Shown here: positions 1-9,718 of the stretch, in pieces
Layout of the letters: every line of letters starts with the position of its first letter
Numbering within the stretch: the stretch's first letter is position 1
Source: Bacteroidota bacterium
GTDB taxonomy: Bacteria > Bacteroidota > Bacteroidia > Chitinophagales > Chitinophagaceae
Direction: 5' to 3'
Length of the DNA stretch: 64,000 bases
Assembly: GCA_023416995.1 (NCBI GenBank)
Contig: JAEZGI010000084.1
Coordinates: 1 to 64,000 of the forward strand
The notes under the pieces: model-generated
What the model was told of the DNA's origin: nothing
The model's input: the letters and a program-made list of their open reading frames with translations, nothing else
The model's database searches: none
Translations under genes and position numbers: made by a program

Positions 1-299
1 CCTCAACCGGTCGGGAGGCATACACAGCATGACTGGCTCCACTAATTTTCAACCACTGTACTTTTTGCACGTTTCGCGTACATCCGTTCAAGATCGGGGT
101 TGATGATACGATCTGCTGTTGCCACCATATACCAGCTTGGTTTATATTTCCATGCTGCACGTTGTACAATAGCTCCAAAAACTTTATCAGCAGTTGGCAC
201 CTGCGCATTGGCCATAAATTCGGCTTTTTGCCTGGGCAGATCAGCAGCAAAATCTTCAGCGAAGCGGGACGGCGCAACATAATCAAAACCATCATCTCC
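1..299 (-). pseudogene. alpha/beta hydrolase remnant, 5'-truncated and frameshifted
   Basis: The minus strand encodes the C-terminal part of an alpha/beta hydrolase of the small esterase type, with the recognisable stretch KPSWYMVATADRIINPD followed by a block expected to carry the catalytic His. The frame stops at 42-44, but GASHAVYASRPVE, the expected His-containing C-terminus, continues in another frame to the window edge. Removing one base from the T run at 46-49 restores a continuous reading (VVEISGASHAV). The family's N-terminal half, with the nucleophile elbow, is absent: hydrolase-like sequence starts near 299, where short-chain dehydrogenase sequence begins on the other strand. I read this as a gene remnant. 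The single-base shift could also be a homopolymer sequencing error, but the missing N-terminus could not. Confidence 0.7.
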
Positions 300-735
300 C
301 CTGACAGAAAAACTGTTACCCATACTCAAAAAGCAACCGGAAGCGGCCATCATAAACGTGAGTTCAATAGTAGCGTTTGCACCTGTAGCGGTGATACCAA
401 CCTATTCGGACAGCAAGGCAGCAGTGCATTCCTATACCTTGTCGCTGCGACATAGTTTGAGCCACGACACCAACATAAAGGTATTTGAACTGATGCCGCC
501 CACTGTGAATACTGCTTTTGCAAAAGAGATCGGGGGAGAGATACATGGTATGCAAGCCGGTGCAGTTGCAGAACAACTAATCAGAGGTATAGAACACAAC
601 GATTATGAAATTTACCCCGGCAAAACACAGGAGTTCCGCCAGAACTTTTTTGCAGGTTCCAGCGAGGCTTTCCAGGTTTTGAACCAAGGCGTAACGATGT
701 ACCGATATCCTGAGTCTAACTTTGTTTATAAATAA
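283..735 (+). pseudogene. short-chain dehydrogenase/reductase remnant, N-terminus missing
   Basis: The frame is open from 283 and reads SDR sequence from about 290 to the stop at 733-735: LLPILKKQPEAAIINVSS, then PTYSDSKAAVHSYTLSLR with the Tyr/Lys of the YxxxK catalytic motif, then a C-terminal tail. A GTG at 358 could start a 125-residue product, but SDR similarity clearly extends upstream of it in frame. The NAD-binding Rossmann half (TGxxxGxG) is absent, so no active enzyme can be made. The upstream boundary coincides with the truncated 5' end of the hydrolase remnant on the minus strand, which suggests a deletion fused two divergent genes. Confidence 0.7.
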
Positions 736-765
736 GGGGGAGTGTACATGGTACCTCCCCCTTAT
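732..765. terminator. hairpin overlapping the SDR remnant stop codon
   Basis: A perfect 11-bp inverted repeat pairs ATAAGGGGGAG (732-742) with CTCCCCCTTAT (755-765) around a 12-base loop. It covers the stop codon of the SDR remnant. It lacks a clear T tract, so termination is plausible but not certain. Confidence 0.45.
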
Positions 766-837
766 CGTGAAGTGATTCTAAAACCTGCGAAACGTTTTGC
801 TGGTATCAATACCCAGGCAACTTTATAAATGGATAAA

Positions 838-3033
838 TCAATTCGTTTTCTGCAGTTTCAACACGACACTTGAATGTGCAGAGCTCAAACCGGTGTTGAG
901 GCCAATATTCATTAAGTATTCACCGCTTAGCACCGTATTTTCGGCGATAACCGGTTTCTGCCCCGGGTACAGATTGATTTCAGTTACCCGGTAGCTGCCA
1001 CCCGGCTCCAGCCCTTTAAGCTTCACTGGCTCTACGCTATGATTGTTGCTGTACCGCCTGTTGGTAAGATAATTAAACATAACTGCTTCAGATTTATCAG
1101 GCGATGCAAACATCAATGACGCAGAGTTATTTTTCCAGGGGTTTACAAGACGGAACATATCGCCCTGCCAGATGGTTTCACTGACCGCTTTATAATCCTT
1201 GATCGCATTTATTGCAAAGGTTTTATCATTAGCAGACAAATGATCAACGACGATATCAAATCCTGCCTTTCCCATCATAGCCACATCAGTTCTGAATTTG
1301 ATAGGCGCTTTACTCCAGTCAGTAACATGGTTACATGAGGTTATGGCCGGAAAAAACAGCGAATTTTCCCATTGAATGTAGATTCTTTCATATGGGTCAG
1401 TGTTGTCACTTGGCCAAAACTCTGTAAAATATGAGAGTGCTTTGTAATCGGCCCTGCCACCACCGCCACTACATAACATCATATGTATGGCAGGGTATTT
1501 TTTTCTGAATCTTGTGAGCACATCATACAAACCCTTTACATATTCCACGTAAAGATGCGATTGGGGAATGCCCTTTTTCTGGAGATAAGACGAATGAGCA
1601 TTATATATTACGGCATTACAGTCCCACTTAATAAACGCCAGGTTTGGATTCCTGGTAAGTAATGTATCGAGTACATTGAAAACAAAATTCTGTACTTCGG
1701 GGTTGCTCAAATCAAGCACAAGCTGGTTACGGAAATAATATTCTTTACGGTCGGGTTGACGAATAACCCAGTCCTTATGTTTTTCATACAATTCACTTTT
1801 GGGATTTACCATTTCAGGCTCAACCCATATACCGAATTTTATACCCTGTTTTCCCGCTTCTTCTACCAGGAAAGGCACACCATTTGGCAATTTCTTTTTG
1901 TTTTCCTGCCAGTCACCTAAACCGGCGCGATCATCGTTGCGGGGGTACTTGTTTCCAAACCAGCCATCATCCAGTAAAAACATGTCAACGCCCAATTCTT
2001 TTGCGCCTTTGAAGAGACCAGTCAGTTTCTTTTCATCAAAATCAAAATAAGTAGCCTCCCAGTTGTTGAGCAATGTTTGTCGCGATCCGTTGCCATCAGG
2101 CAGGCGGTAATCTCTTGCCCAGGAATGCAAATTTCTGCTTGCAGTACCTAAACCACGGTTGGAATAACTATATATCAGCGCGGGTGTTTCAAAGCTGGTA
2201 TTTCCCGGAAGATGATATTGCGATGCATAAGGATTGATCCCGGCAATCAAACGCAAATTATTGAACCCATCTTTTTCAAAATCGATCTTAAAGTTACCTG
2301 TCCAGGCCAGCGTGCCGATCAATACTTCTCCTTCATCTTCTGAAGATGGTTTATTAAACGACAATACAAAAGATGATGGTTGAAATAAATTCGCCCTTGT
2401 TCCGAGTTTGCTGTCAAGCGTTTTGATGCCGGCTGTGAGTTCATGCTCTTCCGGTTTCATCTCTTCTGCCCATCCCCCATGGTATTGACGAAGGAAAAAT
2501 TTATCTGCCGTAAAATAAAGATTAGCGGAAGCGTATTTGTTTAGTTTAATGGTCTTTTTAGGATTGTTGTTTTTGATAACGGCCCATTGTTCGATTATGT
2601 TCTCTTTATAAAATACACGATAATTCAAGATCACCTCAACCGGGTAAACAGGATCCTTCAGTACAATTGAAGTGAGTGAAACATTGTCTTTTTCTTTTTT
2701 TTCGGCATGAGATACATACTTAAGTTCTACCGAGTGGTTGCCATCAGGCTGTTCAACTTCCAACGCAGGCTCCAACAGGTTCCAGGTACCGGCTGGTGTG
2801 TAAGCATTGTTCGTCATGGAATTGTTATCATCCGTTAACCTGAACTCGTCGCTTATACGTTTGTACATACTGTCGTTTGTGAGTGCCGGCCCAAAGTAGC
2901 TTGTGAATAACAAATTATCCTTATCAGTTTTAAATGCTATGGCATTGTCCTTTGAACGGATAACAATATTTACCTGGCCCACTGAAGTGGCCGCAAAACA
3001 GGACGCGATTAGTATAAGCAAACAAGACTTCAT
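838..3033 (-). CDS. GH36 alpha-galactosidase, secreted
   Basis: Hydrolyses terminal alpha-galactosides such as melibiose, raffinose or galactomannan side chains. The 731-residue protein begins with a signal peptide (about residues 1-19, ending SVG), so it probably acts in the periplasm. A beta-sandwich N-domain (about 20-310) precedes the TIM barrel. GH36 hallmarks are LLDDGWFG near 354, GIWVEPEMVNP near 401, KWDCN at 469-473 with Asp471 as the expected nucleophile, CSGGGGRADY at 521, and FWPSDNTD at 539 with Asp543 as the expected acid/base. Its ATG overlaps the stop of the upstream epimerase gene by 4 bases, so the two are translationally coupled. It is the last gene of the porter-DUF5107-epimerase-GH36 operon. 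The family assignment is strong; the exact substrate is inferred. Confidence 0.92.
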   Translation of the reverse strand: MKSCLLILIASCFAATSVGQVNIVIRSKDNAIAFKTDKDNLLFTSYFGPALTNDSMYKRISDEFRLTDDNNSMTNNAYTPAGTWNLLEPALEVEQPDGNHSVELKYVSHAEKKEKDNVSLTSIVLKDPVYPVEVILNYRVFYKENIIEQWAVIKNNNPKKTIKLNKYASANLYFTADKFFLRQYHGGWAEEMKPEEHELTAGIKTLDSKLGTRANLFQPSSFVLSFNKPSSEDEGEVLIGTLAWTGNFKIDFEKDGFNNLRLIAGINPYASQYHLPGNTSFETPALIYSYSNRGLGTASRNLHSWARDYRLPDGNGSRQTLLNNWEATYFDFDEKKLTGLFKGAKELGVDMFLLDDGWFGNKYPRNDDRAGLGDWQENKKKLPNGVPFLVEEAGKQGIKFGIWVEPEMVNPKSELYEKHKDWVIRQPDRKEYYFRNQLVLDLSNPEVQNFVFNVLDTLLTRNPNLAFIKWDCNAVIYNAHSSYLQKKGIPQSHLYVEYVKGLYDVLTRFRKKYPAIHMMLCSGGGGRADYKALSYFTEFWPSDNTDPYERIYIQWENSLFFPAITSCNHVTDWSKAPIKFRTDVAMMGKAGFDIVVDHLSANDKTFAINAIKDYKAVSETIWQGDMFRLVNPWKNNSASLMFASPDKSEAVMFNYLTNRRYSNNHSVEPVKLKGLEPGGSYRVTEINLYPGQKPVIAENTVLSGEYLMNIGLNTGLSSAHSSVVLKLQKTN

Positions 3034-4016
3034 TTCAAATCAGTTTTATGAAAACTCAGTTTAGTGTATTCGTTGAAAATTGAATGTGCATCATACAAGG
3101 TAGATGGAAATCCGGGATGATGCGGTGAATCCGGATAATACTGGGTTTCAAGGCATATTGCCTGTCGCGGCGCAAACGGTGCCGACAAAAACTGGCCTGA
3201 GTAAAATATCAGCCCAGGACAGGTTGTTGCAACCTCCATCTTCAATGATGAGTTACGGTCTGTGAGTTCCGCAACAGTTCGCATTTTTTTTGACTGGTTT
3301 ACGACGTAACATTCATTGAATGCTGCGTCGGGTGGGATCTCTTTACGAACAGCAAAATTACTGGCCTCCGGAATTTCTATGATCCTGCCTGTTGGTATAT
3401 AATCTTCGGTGGTTTCCACCATTTGCGCCGCATTGATCCGGAGCGATTGCGCCGATGGCTTCTCCCGACCATTCAGGTTATAATAAAGATGATGAGTCAG
3501 ATTGAGATGTGTTGGCTGATTTGTCCGGGCATAATAGGAAAATATAATTTCGTTATCTGTATTGAGGGTGATGGTAACCGTTAGATCAACCTTACCAGGA
3601 TATCCTTCATCGAGGTGGTTGCTTACTCCGCTGAACGTTAACGCGGCAAAGGTACTGGTTGAGTGTGACGACACTTCTTTAAACACCATGCTGTTGAAGC
3701 CACGTTCTCCACCATGAAGATGGTGCCCGGTATTACCATCATTCGGTGAAAGCTTATATGCGGCACCATTTAAGGTAAAGCAGGCGTCTTTGATCCGGCC
3801 GGCGTATCTCCCAACCAGGCTGCCCATATAAAAAGGATCCTGTTCCAGTTCTTCAAAAGTTGAATAGCCGGCAATGATATTTCTGTTTGCAATGATGATA
3901 TCAGTTATTGTACAGCCATAGTTGGTCATTGACAAGCTCATCACCCCATTTGAAATGGTGTATAAACATATCCCTCCATCTTTGGTATTACCCCAGTTTT
4001 TTCTCTCAATCGTCAT
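3030..4016 (-). CDS. aldose 1-epimerase (mutarotase)
   Basis: Interconverts alpha and beta anomers of aldoses, typically galactose released by the downstream galactosidase. At 328 residues it has GalM-family length. Motifs include GRYAGRI near 69, HLHGGERGFN near 99, the His-containing LNLTHHLYYNL with His176 as the expected acid, and ICLETQYYPDSP with Glu290 as the expected base. No signal peptide is seen, so it is probably cytoplasmic. It overlaps both neighbours by 4 bases (DUF5107 gene upstream, GH36 downstream), which means tight co-translation within the alpha-galactoside operon. Confidence 0.92.
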   Translation of the reverse strand: MTIERKNWGNTKDGGICLYTISNGVMSLSMTNYGCTITDIIIANRNIIAGYSTFEELEQDPFYMGSLVGRYAGRIKDACFTLNGAAYKLSPNDGNTGHHLHGGERGFNSMVFKEVSSHSTSTFAALTFSGVSNHLDEGYPGKVDLTVTITLNTDNEIIFSYYARTNQPTHLNLTHHLYYNLNGREKPSAQSLRINAAQMVETTEDYIPTGRIIEIPEASNFAVRKEIPPDAAFNECYVVNQSKKMRTVAELTDRNSSLKMEVATTCPGLIFYSGQFLSAPFAPRQAICLETQYYPDSPHHPGFPSTLYDAHSIFNEYTKLSFHKTDLK

Positions 4017-7000
4017 AATAATTCACTGTTCAGATGCATCATCGCACCTGTGTGATTCACATCTTTTTCCAATACTTTTTTGAAACATTCATTCGCTGCT
4101 TCACGATCATTTAAACCTAATAAGCCAAGACCCATAACATAAAGACAATGGATGTGATTTTTCTGATCGAGATCCTGGTCGAACACCATCAACTCCGGAA
4201 GCGAAACGGCAAAATAATCAATTCGTATTTTATCGTTTAAATGTTGGCGCCCAAATGTTACCAGGTTATTAAACAGTTGAACCGCATATTCATCATTCCC
4301 GGTTTTCTGCCAGGCTTTCCCCTGGTAAAAGATATTCTCGGGTTGGGGATCATTATAGAAAATGGCCTGTGCCGGAACGATGTCACCCTGTTTGGCTTTT
4401 TCAAAATGTTCCCTGGCCGCGGTTTCATCGTTTAACATCTCGTAAGCCAAGCCTTGCCAGTAGTATAGATCATTCTCGGGCTTTCCGGGCAGCTTTCCTT
4501 CACCCAGATTGGCCGGATATTTTACAAGTTCGCCCAGCAGCCGGATTGCTGTGTGAGGATCTTTTTGCGCTAATGCCTGTTTGGCCAGTTCAATATGACA
4601 GATGCAATATTGGAGCACGATCTTTCCTTCACCACCTTCCCATGGCTGGAAATTTCTTTCTTTAATTACAGCCAATGCTGTCTCAAAATCGCCCAGTTGA
4701 TTATACAATGTCAACCTTTCCATGTACAGATCATTACGCTGTTCTACGAGGCTGATATGTTTTTCAAGAAAAGCCAAACGCTCCCACGGATCGAAGTTAT
4801 TCAGTTTATGTAACAGATCGAGTTCCATAAGCAGCCGGGCATCAGTCGTATCGAGGTGAAAAGCCTTATCCATCGACTCGAGTGCTTTCTGGCGTTGGTT
4901 CAGTTTGTTATAATAAACGAGTGAAAGATTCCGGAATGCAGTTGGGAAGCTATCATCAAGCGCCACGGATTGTTCCCAGCAATGCACGGCCTCCGTATAA
5001 TTTCCGTTTGCGTACCAATAGTTTCCGAGATAATACAGCGCTTTAGAATCGTTTTCATTTTCACGGATCGCAGCTCTTAAGATGGCTACTTCTTCAGTTT
5101 TGGAAGGGAAGCAATAATCTGCCGGCGCAGACGCAGCCAGGTCAAGATACTTTTTGGCATCAGCAGGTGCCTCCAGTTTTAATTTGAGCCAGCCGAGATA
5201 ATAATATAATAAGGGTTCATCTCTTTCAGGTTTATACTGTTTCAACAGATCATACGCTTCGGAATATAATCCTGCATGCGCGTAATCGAGCGCATATTCG
5301 GCATAGTTATTAAAACTGTTACGAATACGATCAGAAGATGCAGCAGGTGTTGACAACATCTGAAGCTCCCATAAACAACCAAGATTAAACGGATCGTTTT
5401 CAATCGAGGCACTTGCCCAGTCTTTGGCTTCATCATTACGACCCAGCCGCCGTAACAATGCAGTTTTCAGATGACGCCCCGCAGCAGATGAATAGTTACG
5501 ATTCAGTGATTTGTTAACCAGCCCGAGAGCTTCTTCAAAATCGCCTTTTAAGGAAGCCAGGCGTGCAAGTTGTAAATAACCGTTGTGCTGCCAGGCATCG
5601 TTCCAGGTACTTTTGTATAAAACATCAAATGCTTCATCATTTTTGTTTTGCACCATTAAACACAAGCCGAGATTATATAAGGGTTCCCCATCATATGGAT
5701 TCGGATTACGTAAGGTAACCGACTGAACAGCCGTTCTTAAATAAGCCTCTGCTTTTTCCGGCTGCGCACGTCGCAGGTACCATAGTCCCATGGCATTATT
5801 ACACCGTATATCCGAAGGATCGCGCCGAAGTGCTTCCTGGTAATAAGCACAGGGATCGTAAGTGGCATGGCGATATTGTTCGAGATGTAAGCCGTTCAGG
5901 TAAAGTTTTTCATTTGTGCCAATTTCATGTGGATCCGGCGCTGCCGAGGCGGCCACAGGGATATCTTTGGCAGGTTCCAAAATCTGTGAAAAATCAACCA
6001 GTAACTTATTGCCGGCATACACTTCAACTTTGAACGGCTCATTTCCCAGCGACCGGGGCGTGAGTATGCGCTCTTTATAAATATCGGCAGGTCCGATTGT
6101 GGTGACCTTGCTGAATATGATCTCACCCTGGTGTATCACCTGTATAAGTGCATCCTGGTATTTAGCCGTGGCATACACATTTATTTCAAGTTCCCCGGCC
6201 GACACGATGCAATTGATCGCAGCATACCTCGACGCATTTTTCACCTCGCCGATGCCGGCATAAGGCATGAAATATTGTTCAAAAGTTTTCTCCTCATTTG
6301 GCTGCAGCCAACTGAAATCGGGCTGGTTATCAGTAAACACGCCGCACATCAGTTCGATATAAGGACCGTCCTCATCTGTAAGATTCCGGTCCCAGGCCTG
6401 GCCAAAATCGCCAGAACCCCAGGTCCATTGCTTTTTACCGGGACTTACATGATGATCAGCAACATGCAGCATACCTGCCTGTGTGTCGTGTTCATAGCCA
6501 CCGATGAAATTATATTTTGAGGCAACCGCCATGAATGATGTAGGTACAGGAATGTTTTTATAGCGGGATATATCAGTGCCGGGAGAATAATCCACCCGGT
6601 AATAAGTGCCGGTGGCGATAGGGAAATCGCTTACATCTCTTTTTCCATGATCAAAGACCGCATGAACATCCGGGGGAAAAATTGATTGATAATGATCGTT
6701 GACCTTTACAGCAGGATTGGCCCACCACAGGAAGGTTTGCGGAAAAGCGGTGCGGTTGAATACCTTTCCTTTTATTTCAAGATATGCGGATCCCGGATAC
6801 AATGTGAACCCTGCCATACCTTTTGTGCGGGTCATCAGTTCAACCTCATTAACCCATACTGTTTTACTACCATCCTTATTTTCAGTAATCGTAAAATCAA
6901 CCGGTTCAAAAGTAGAAGGGCGATGATGCTGCGGCCAGTTAAACTCGATGCCGCCGCTGATCCATGGACCTGTGAGTCCAACCAGTGCAGGTTTAATCAC

Positions 7001-7291
7001 CTGGTTATAATAAACAAAGTCGCGTTTGCGTATTTTGTCGTACGCCCTTTGGATCCTTCCACCAAGAGCGGGAAGAATCATTATGAGTACATATTCATTT
7101 TCAATATAAACAGCCTGGTATTCCTTTTCAATTTTTTGTTCAGAGATCTTTTCTATCACCGGGTGCGGATAAACGGAACCCCGGCTTCCCTGGTAAACTC
7201 TTTTCTCCAGGAAAATCGGATTTTTCTCCGGTTTACCGGCTTCATAAGTTGGAATAACTACTGTTTCAATCCAGGCTTTTACCTGATCCAT
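4013..7291 (-). CDS. DUF5107 and TPR repeat protein
   Basis: A 1092-residue protein. The N-terminal ~400 residues match the DUF5107 type often found beside sugar-utilisation genes in Bacteroidota: a mutarotase-like beta domain with many Trp/His-rich stretches such as GGIEFNWPQHH near 112. From about 460 to the end it is alpha-helical with tetratricopeptide repeats (for example ALYYLGNYWYANGNYTEAV, and repeated GLxYxxxG patterns). There is no signal peptide. Its stop overlaps the epimerase start by 4 bases, and it starts 39 bases after the sugar porter gene. The molecular function is not established. The location suggests handling or sensing of the imported sugar, or scaffolding of the pathway. 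Confidence 0.85.
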   Translation of the reverse strand: MDQVKAWIETVVIPTYEAGKPEKNPIFLEKRVYQGSRGSVYPHPVIEKISEQKIEKEYQAVYIENEYVLIMILPALGGRIQRAYDKIRKRDFVYYNQVIKPALVGLTGPWISGGIEFNWPQHHRPSTFEPVDFTITENKDGSKTVWVNEVELMTRTKGMAGFTLYPGSAYLEIKGKVFNRTAFPQTFLWWANPAVKVNDHYQSIFPPDVHAVFDHGKRDVSDFPIATGTYYRVDYSPGTDISRYKNIPVPTSFMAVASKYNFIGGYEHDTQAGMLHVADHHVSPGKKQWTWGSGDFGQAWDRNLTDEDGPYIELMCGVFTDNQPDFSWLQPNEEKTFEQYFMPYAGIGEVKNASRYAAINCIVSAGELEINVYATAKYQDALIQVIHQGEIIFSKVTTIGPADIYKERILTPRSLGNEPFKVEVYAGNKLLVDFSQILEPAKDIPVAASAAPDPHEIGTNEKLYLNGLHLEQYRHATYDPCAYYQEALRRDPSDIRCNNAMGLWYLRRAQPEKAEAYLRTAVQSVTLRNPNPYDGEPLYNLGLCLMVQNKNDEAFDVLYKSTWNDAWQHNGYLQLARLASLKGDFEEALGLVNKSLNRNYSSAAGRHLKTALLRRLGRNDEAKDWASASIENDPFNLGCLWELQMLSTPAASSDRIRNSFNNYAEYALDYAHAGLYSEAYDLLKQYKPERDEPLLYYYLGWLKLKLEAPADAKKYLDLAASAPADYCFPSKTEEVAILRAAIRENENDSKALYYLGNYWYANGNYTEAVHCWEQSVALDDSFPTAFRNLSLVYYNKLNQRQKALESMDKAFHLDTTDARLLMELDLLHKLNNFDPWERLAFLEKHISLVEQRNDLYMERLTLYNQLGDFETALAVIKERNFQPWEGGEGKIVLQYCICHIELAKQALAQKDPHTAIRLLGELVKYPANLGEGKLPGKPENDLYYWQGLAYEMLNDETAAREHFEKAKQGDIVPAQAIFYNDPQPENIFYQGKAWQKTGNDEYAVQLFNNLVTFGRQHLNDKIRIDYFAVSLPELMVFDQDLDQKNHIHCLYVMGLGLLGLNDREAANECFKKVLEKDVNHTGAMMHLNSELL

Positions 7292-7330
7292 ATCAAGACG
7301 ATTTATATTCAGACAATAAGATGGTCACTA

Positions 7331-8662
7331 TCAGTGGCGGAAAACCGAATCCATATCCTCGAGTTCAACCCCACGTGTTTCTTTGATTTTGCGCCAGATG
7401 AAAACGGCACCCCCTGCGCAGATAGCAGCGTACAGGTAGAAGGTGTTTGCAATACCTCCAAGAAGTTCGCTAAGAATAGGAAAGGTAAATGTGAGTATAA
7501 AATAAGCTCCCCAGAGACATAAAACAGAAAACGATGTAGCGGCGCTCCGCACTTTGCCCGGAAAGATTTCACTGATCAGCACCCAGGTGACAGGTGCTAA
7601 CGTTGAGGCATAAACGGCGATTGATGCAAGTAACGGAACCGTTGTGTAAGGAGATCGTGAAGCAAGCGCAAGTGCAAGAACGAGATGCAATACTGAAAGC
7701 AATACGGCACCCGTAAGCATCAGGGGTTTCCGGCCAACGCGGTCAACCAGGGTAATAGCAACAAGTGTAAAGCTGAGGTTGATGGCACCAATAAACACGG
7801 TCTGCATCAGCTGATCATCTTTATCGAAACCAATGCTTTCGAAAATAGACGGGGTGTAATTAAACACTACATTGATGCCGCAGAACTGCTGGAACACCGC
7901 CAGTACAACGCCTGCAAGCACGGGTTTTGAATAAGGTAACTGAAAAAGTTTTTTGAAAGGCACCTGCGCCACTGATTGAGTGGTTTGACTAATAGAATTT
8001 AGCACCTGCTGCGCGTATGCCGTGTCACCAATTTTCTGAAGAATATTCTTCGCCGAATCCTGACGACCGTTTCGATATAACCATGATGGACTTTCCGGCA
8101 AAACCAGGATGCCTGCAAGAAAAAGACAGGAAGGGATTGCTCCTGCACCAAACATCCAGCGCCAGGAATCTTCGCCAAGTGCGCTGAGATAATAATTGAC
8201 AACATTGGTTACCAGGATGCCGATCACCACCGCAAGCTGATTCAGACTTACCATCCTGCCCCTGAGTTGTGCAGGCGAGATTTCTGCGATATACATGGGC
8301 GATAACAGTGAAGCCATTCCAACTGCGAACCCTGCACAGAATCGTGCGCAGATAAAAAAAGTGATTGAACCTGCAACAGCCATCAGTATGGATGAAACCG
8401 TAAAAACCAAAGCAGCTATAGTTAACGATATTCTTCTGCCAAGCGATTCAGACGACTTCCCGGCATACACACAACCTGCCATACAACCCAGTGCCAGCGA
8501 GGCTGTGGTAAAACCTTCCTGGTAGGCATTAAGATCAAATTGTGTTTTGAGAAACGGTAACGCTCCCGCTATAACTGCAAAATCAAATCCAAAGAGATAT
8601 CCACCAAGGGCAGAGATAAATGAGATGAGGTAAATATAGCCGGTGTTAAGTTTTGGGGTCAT
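7331..8662 (-). CDS. MFS sugar porter (sugar:H+ symporter type)
   Basis: An inner-membrane transporter of the major facilitator superfamily, sugar porter family, with about 12 hydrophobic segments over 443 residues. Motifs are GGYLFGFDFAVIAGALPFL near the start, ESLGRR in loop 2-3, PESPSWL before the central loop, and DRVGRKPLM in loop 8-9. I start it at the ATG at 8660-8662 (MTPKLNTGYIYL). The longer open frame to 8866 adds 68 residues of non-membrane sequence and would overlap the divergent regulator. It is the first gene of the minus-strand operon and probably imports galactose or small galactosides. Confidence 0.88.
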   Translation of the reverse strand: MTPKLNTGYIYLISFISALGGYLFGFDFAVIAGALPFLKTQFDLNAYQEGFTTASLALGCMAGCVYAGKSSESLGRRISLTIAALVFTVSSILMAVAGSITFFICARFCAGFAVGMASLLSPMYIAEISPAQLRGRMVSLNQLAVVIGILVTNVVNYYLSALGEDSWRWMFGAGAIPSCLFLAGILVLPESPSWLYRNGRQDSAKNILQKIGDTAYAQQVLNSISQTTQSVAQVPFKKLFQLPYSKPVLAGVVLAVFQQFCGINVVFNYTPSIFESIGFDKDDQLMQTVFIGAINLSFTLVAITLVDRVGRKPLMLTGAVLLSVLHLVLALALASRSPYTTVPLLASIAVYASTLAPVTWVLISEIFPGKVRSAATSFSVLCLWGAYFILTFTFPILSELLGGIANTFYLYAAICAGGAVFIWRKIKETRGVELEDMDSVFRH

Positions 8663-8774
8663 CAGCAAGCCTTTAAGAATCAGGATCAAAAATTGATTTT
8701 TCCCGGCAAATACACGATAGCTTTTTTTATGGTAATGATGGACAATATTATTATTTTTAGAATTCTGGATTAGT

Positions 8775-9665
8775 ATGCGAAAAAAAGAAGGCTTCAACGG
8801 GCAACGCGCCATCATGATACCGCGCAACGTTCTTTCCCTGCAATGTGCAAAGAATGAGGTGATCAACGAATGTTATATCACCGATATCGGATACTATCCC
8901 CAGGCTTCTCATCATTACAGAGAACGCAAACCGGGAATAGATCAGAACATCCTGATCTATTGTGTGGAAGGAAAAGGCTGGCTGCAATGCGGCAGCAGCG
9001 AGCATTTGATCAGCGCAGGAAATTTCTTCGTAGTTCCTGCACACGTACCACATGCATATGGTGCCGACAACGATAATCCATGGACTATATATTGGCTTCA
9101 CTTTAAGGGTAAGATCGCCGATGCCATGTGTTATTCATTGATCAGCAAACTGAACAGCAACCGCGGCATGGTAAAATATTCGGAACAACGCATCGCATTT
9201 TTTGATGAGATGTATTCAAACCTGCAGCGTGGCTACAGCCATGATCATATCGTTTACGCCAATCTTTGTCTCCCGCATTTTTTTGCTTCATTCAGATTTG
9301 ATGAAAAATTTGATTTTTCTAAAACCGAGTCAAAGAAAGATACGACCGGGATTGCGATAGACTTCATGCAGCAGCATATTACCGGCAAACTTTCACTTCA
9401 TGAGATGGCCGCACATGTCAACTTATCTGCATCGCACTTTGCTGCAGTGTTTCAAAAGGCTACCGGCTTTGCGCCCATAGAATATTTCAATCACCTGAAA
9501 ATTCAACGTGCCTGTCAGCATCTCCAGTTTACGAATGACAGGATCAAAGAGATCTCTGCGGCAATCGGCATAGAAGACAGTTATTATTTTTCAAGGCTCT
9601 TCAAAAAAATGATAGGTACCTCCCCTGCACTCTATCGCAAACGACTGACCAACGCCAACAATTAA
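8775..9665 (+). CDS. AraC-family transcriptional regulator
   Basis: A 296-residue regulator. Residues ~20-120 form a cupin-like AraC-type sugar-binding domain (GKGWLQCGSSEHLISAGNFFV, then PHAYGADNDNPWTIYWLHF). The C-terminal ~100 residues form the double helix-turn-helix (LSLHEMAAHVNLSASHFA, then IKEISAAIGIEDSYYFSRL ending with the conserved FKKMIGTSPALYRK). It is divergent from the porter operon across about 110 bases, the usual arrangement for a regulator of that operon. It probably activates it in response to galactose or an alpha-galactoside. The ligand is inferred. Confidence 0.9.
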   Translation: MRKKEGFNGQRAIMIPRNVLSLQCAKNEVINECYITDIGYYPQASHHYRERKPGIDQNILIYCVEGKGWLQCGSSEHLISAGNFFVVPAHVPHAYGADNDNPWTIYWLHFKGKIADAMCYSLISKLNSNRGMVKYSEQRIAFFDEMYSNLQRGYSHDHIVYANLCLPHFFASFRFDEKFDFSKTESKKDTTGIAIDFMQQHITGKLSLHEMAAHVNLSASHFAAVFQKATGFAPIEYFNHLKIQRACQHLQFTNDRIKEISAAIGIEDSYYFSRLFKKMIGTSPALYRKRLTNANN

Positions 9666-9718
9666 TATTCATTATTAATTAGTCGCATTGTTTCCATCTT
9701 AAATAATTCTTAATTTTT

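Noticed and set aside
1..735. Two overlapping functional genes at the window start
   Set aside because: Each lacks an essential N-terminal half and one also has a frameshift, so remnants are the better reading.
6686..7522. A 278-codon open frame on the plus strand
   Set aside because: It lies antisense to the well-supported DUF5107 gene and runs into the porter gene. Its translation has no domain-like pattern.
8663..8866. N-terminal extension of the sugar porter
   Set aside because: It adds 68 residues without membrane character and overlaps the divergent AraC gene; MTPKLNTGYIYL is the normal porter start.
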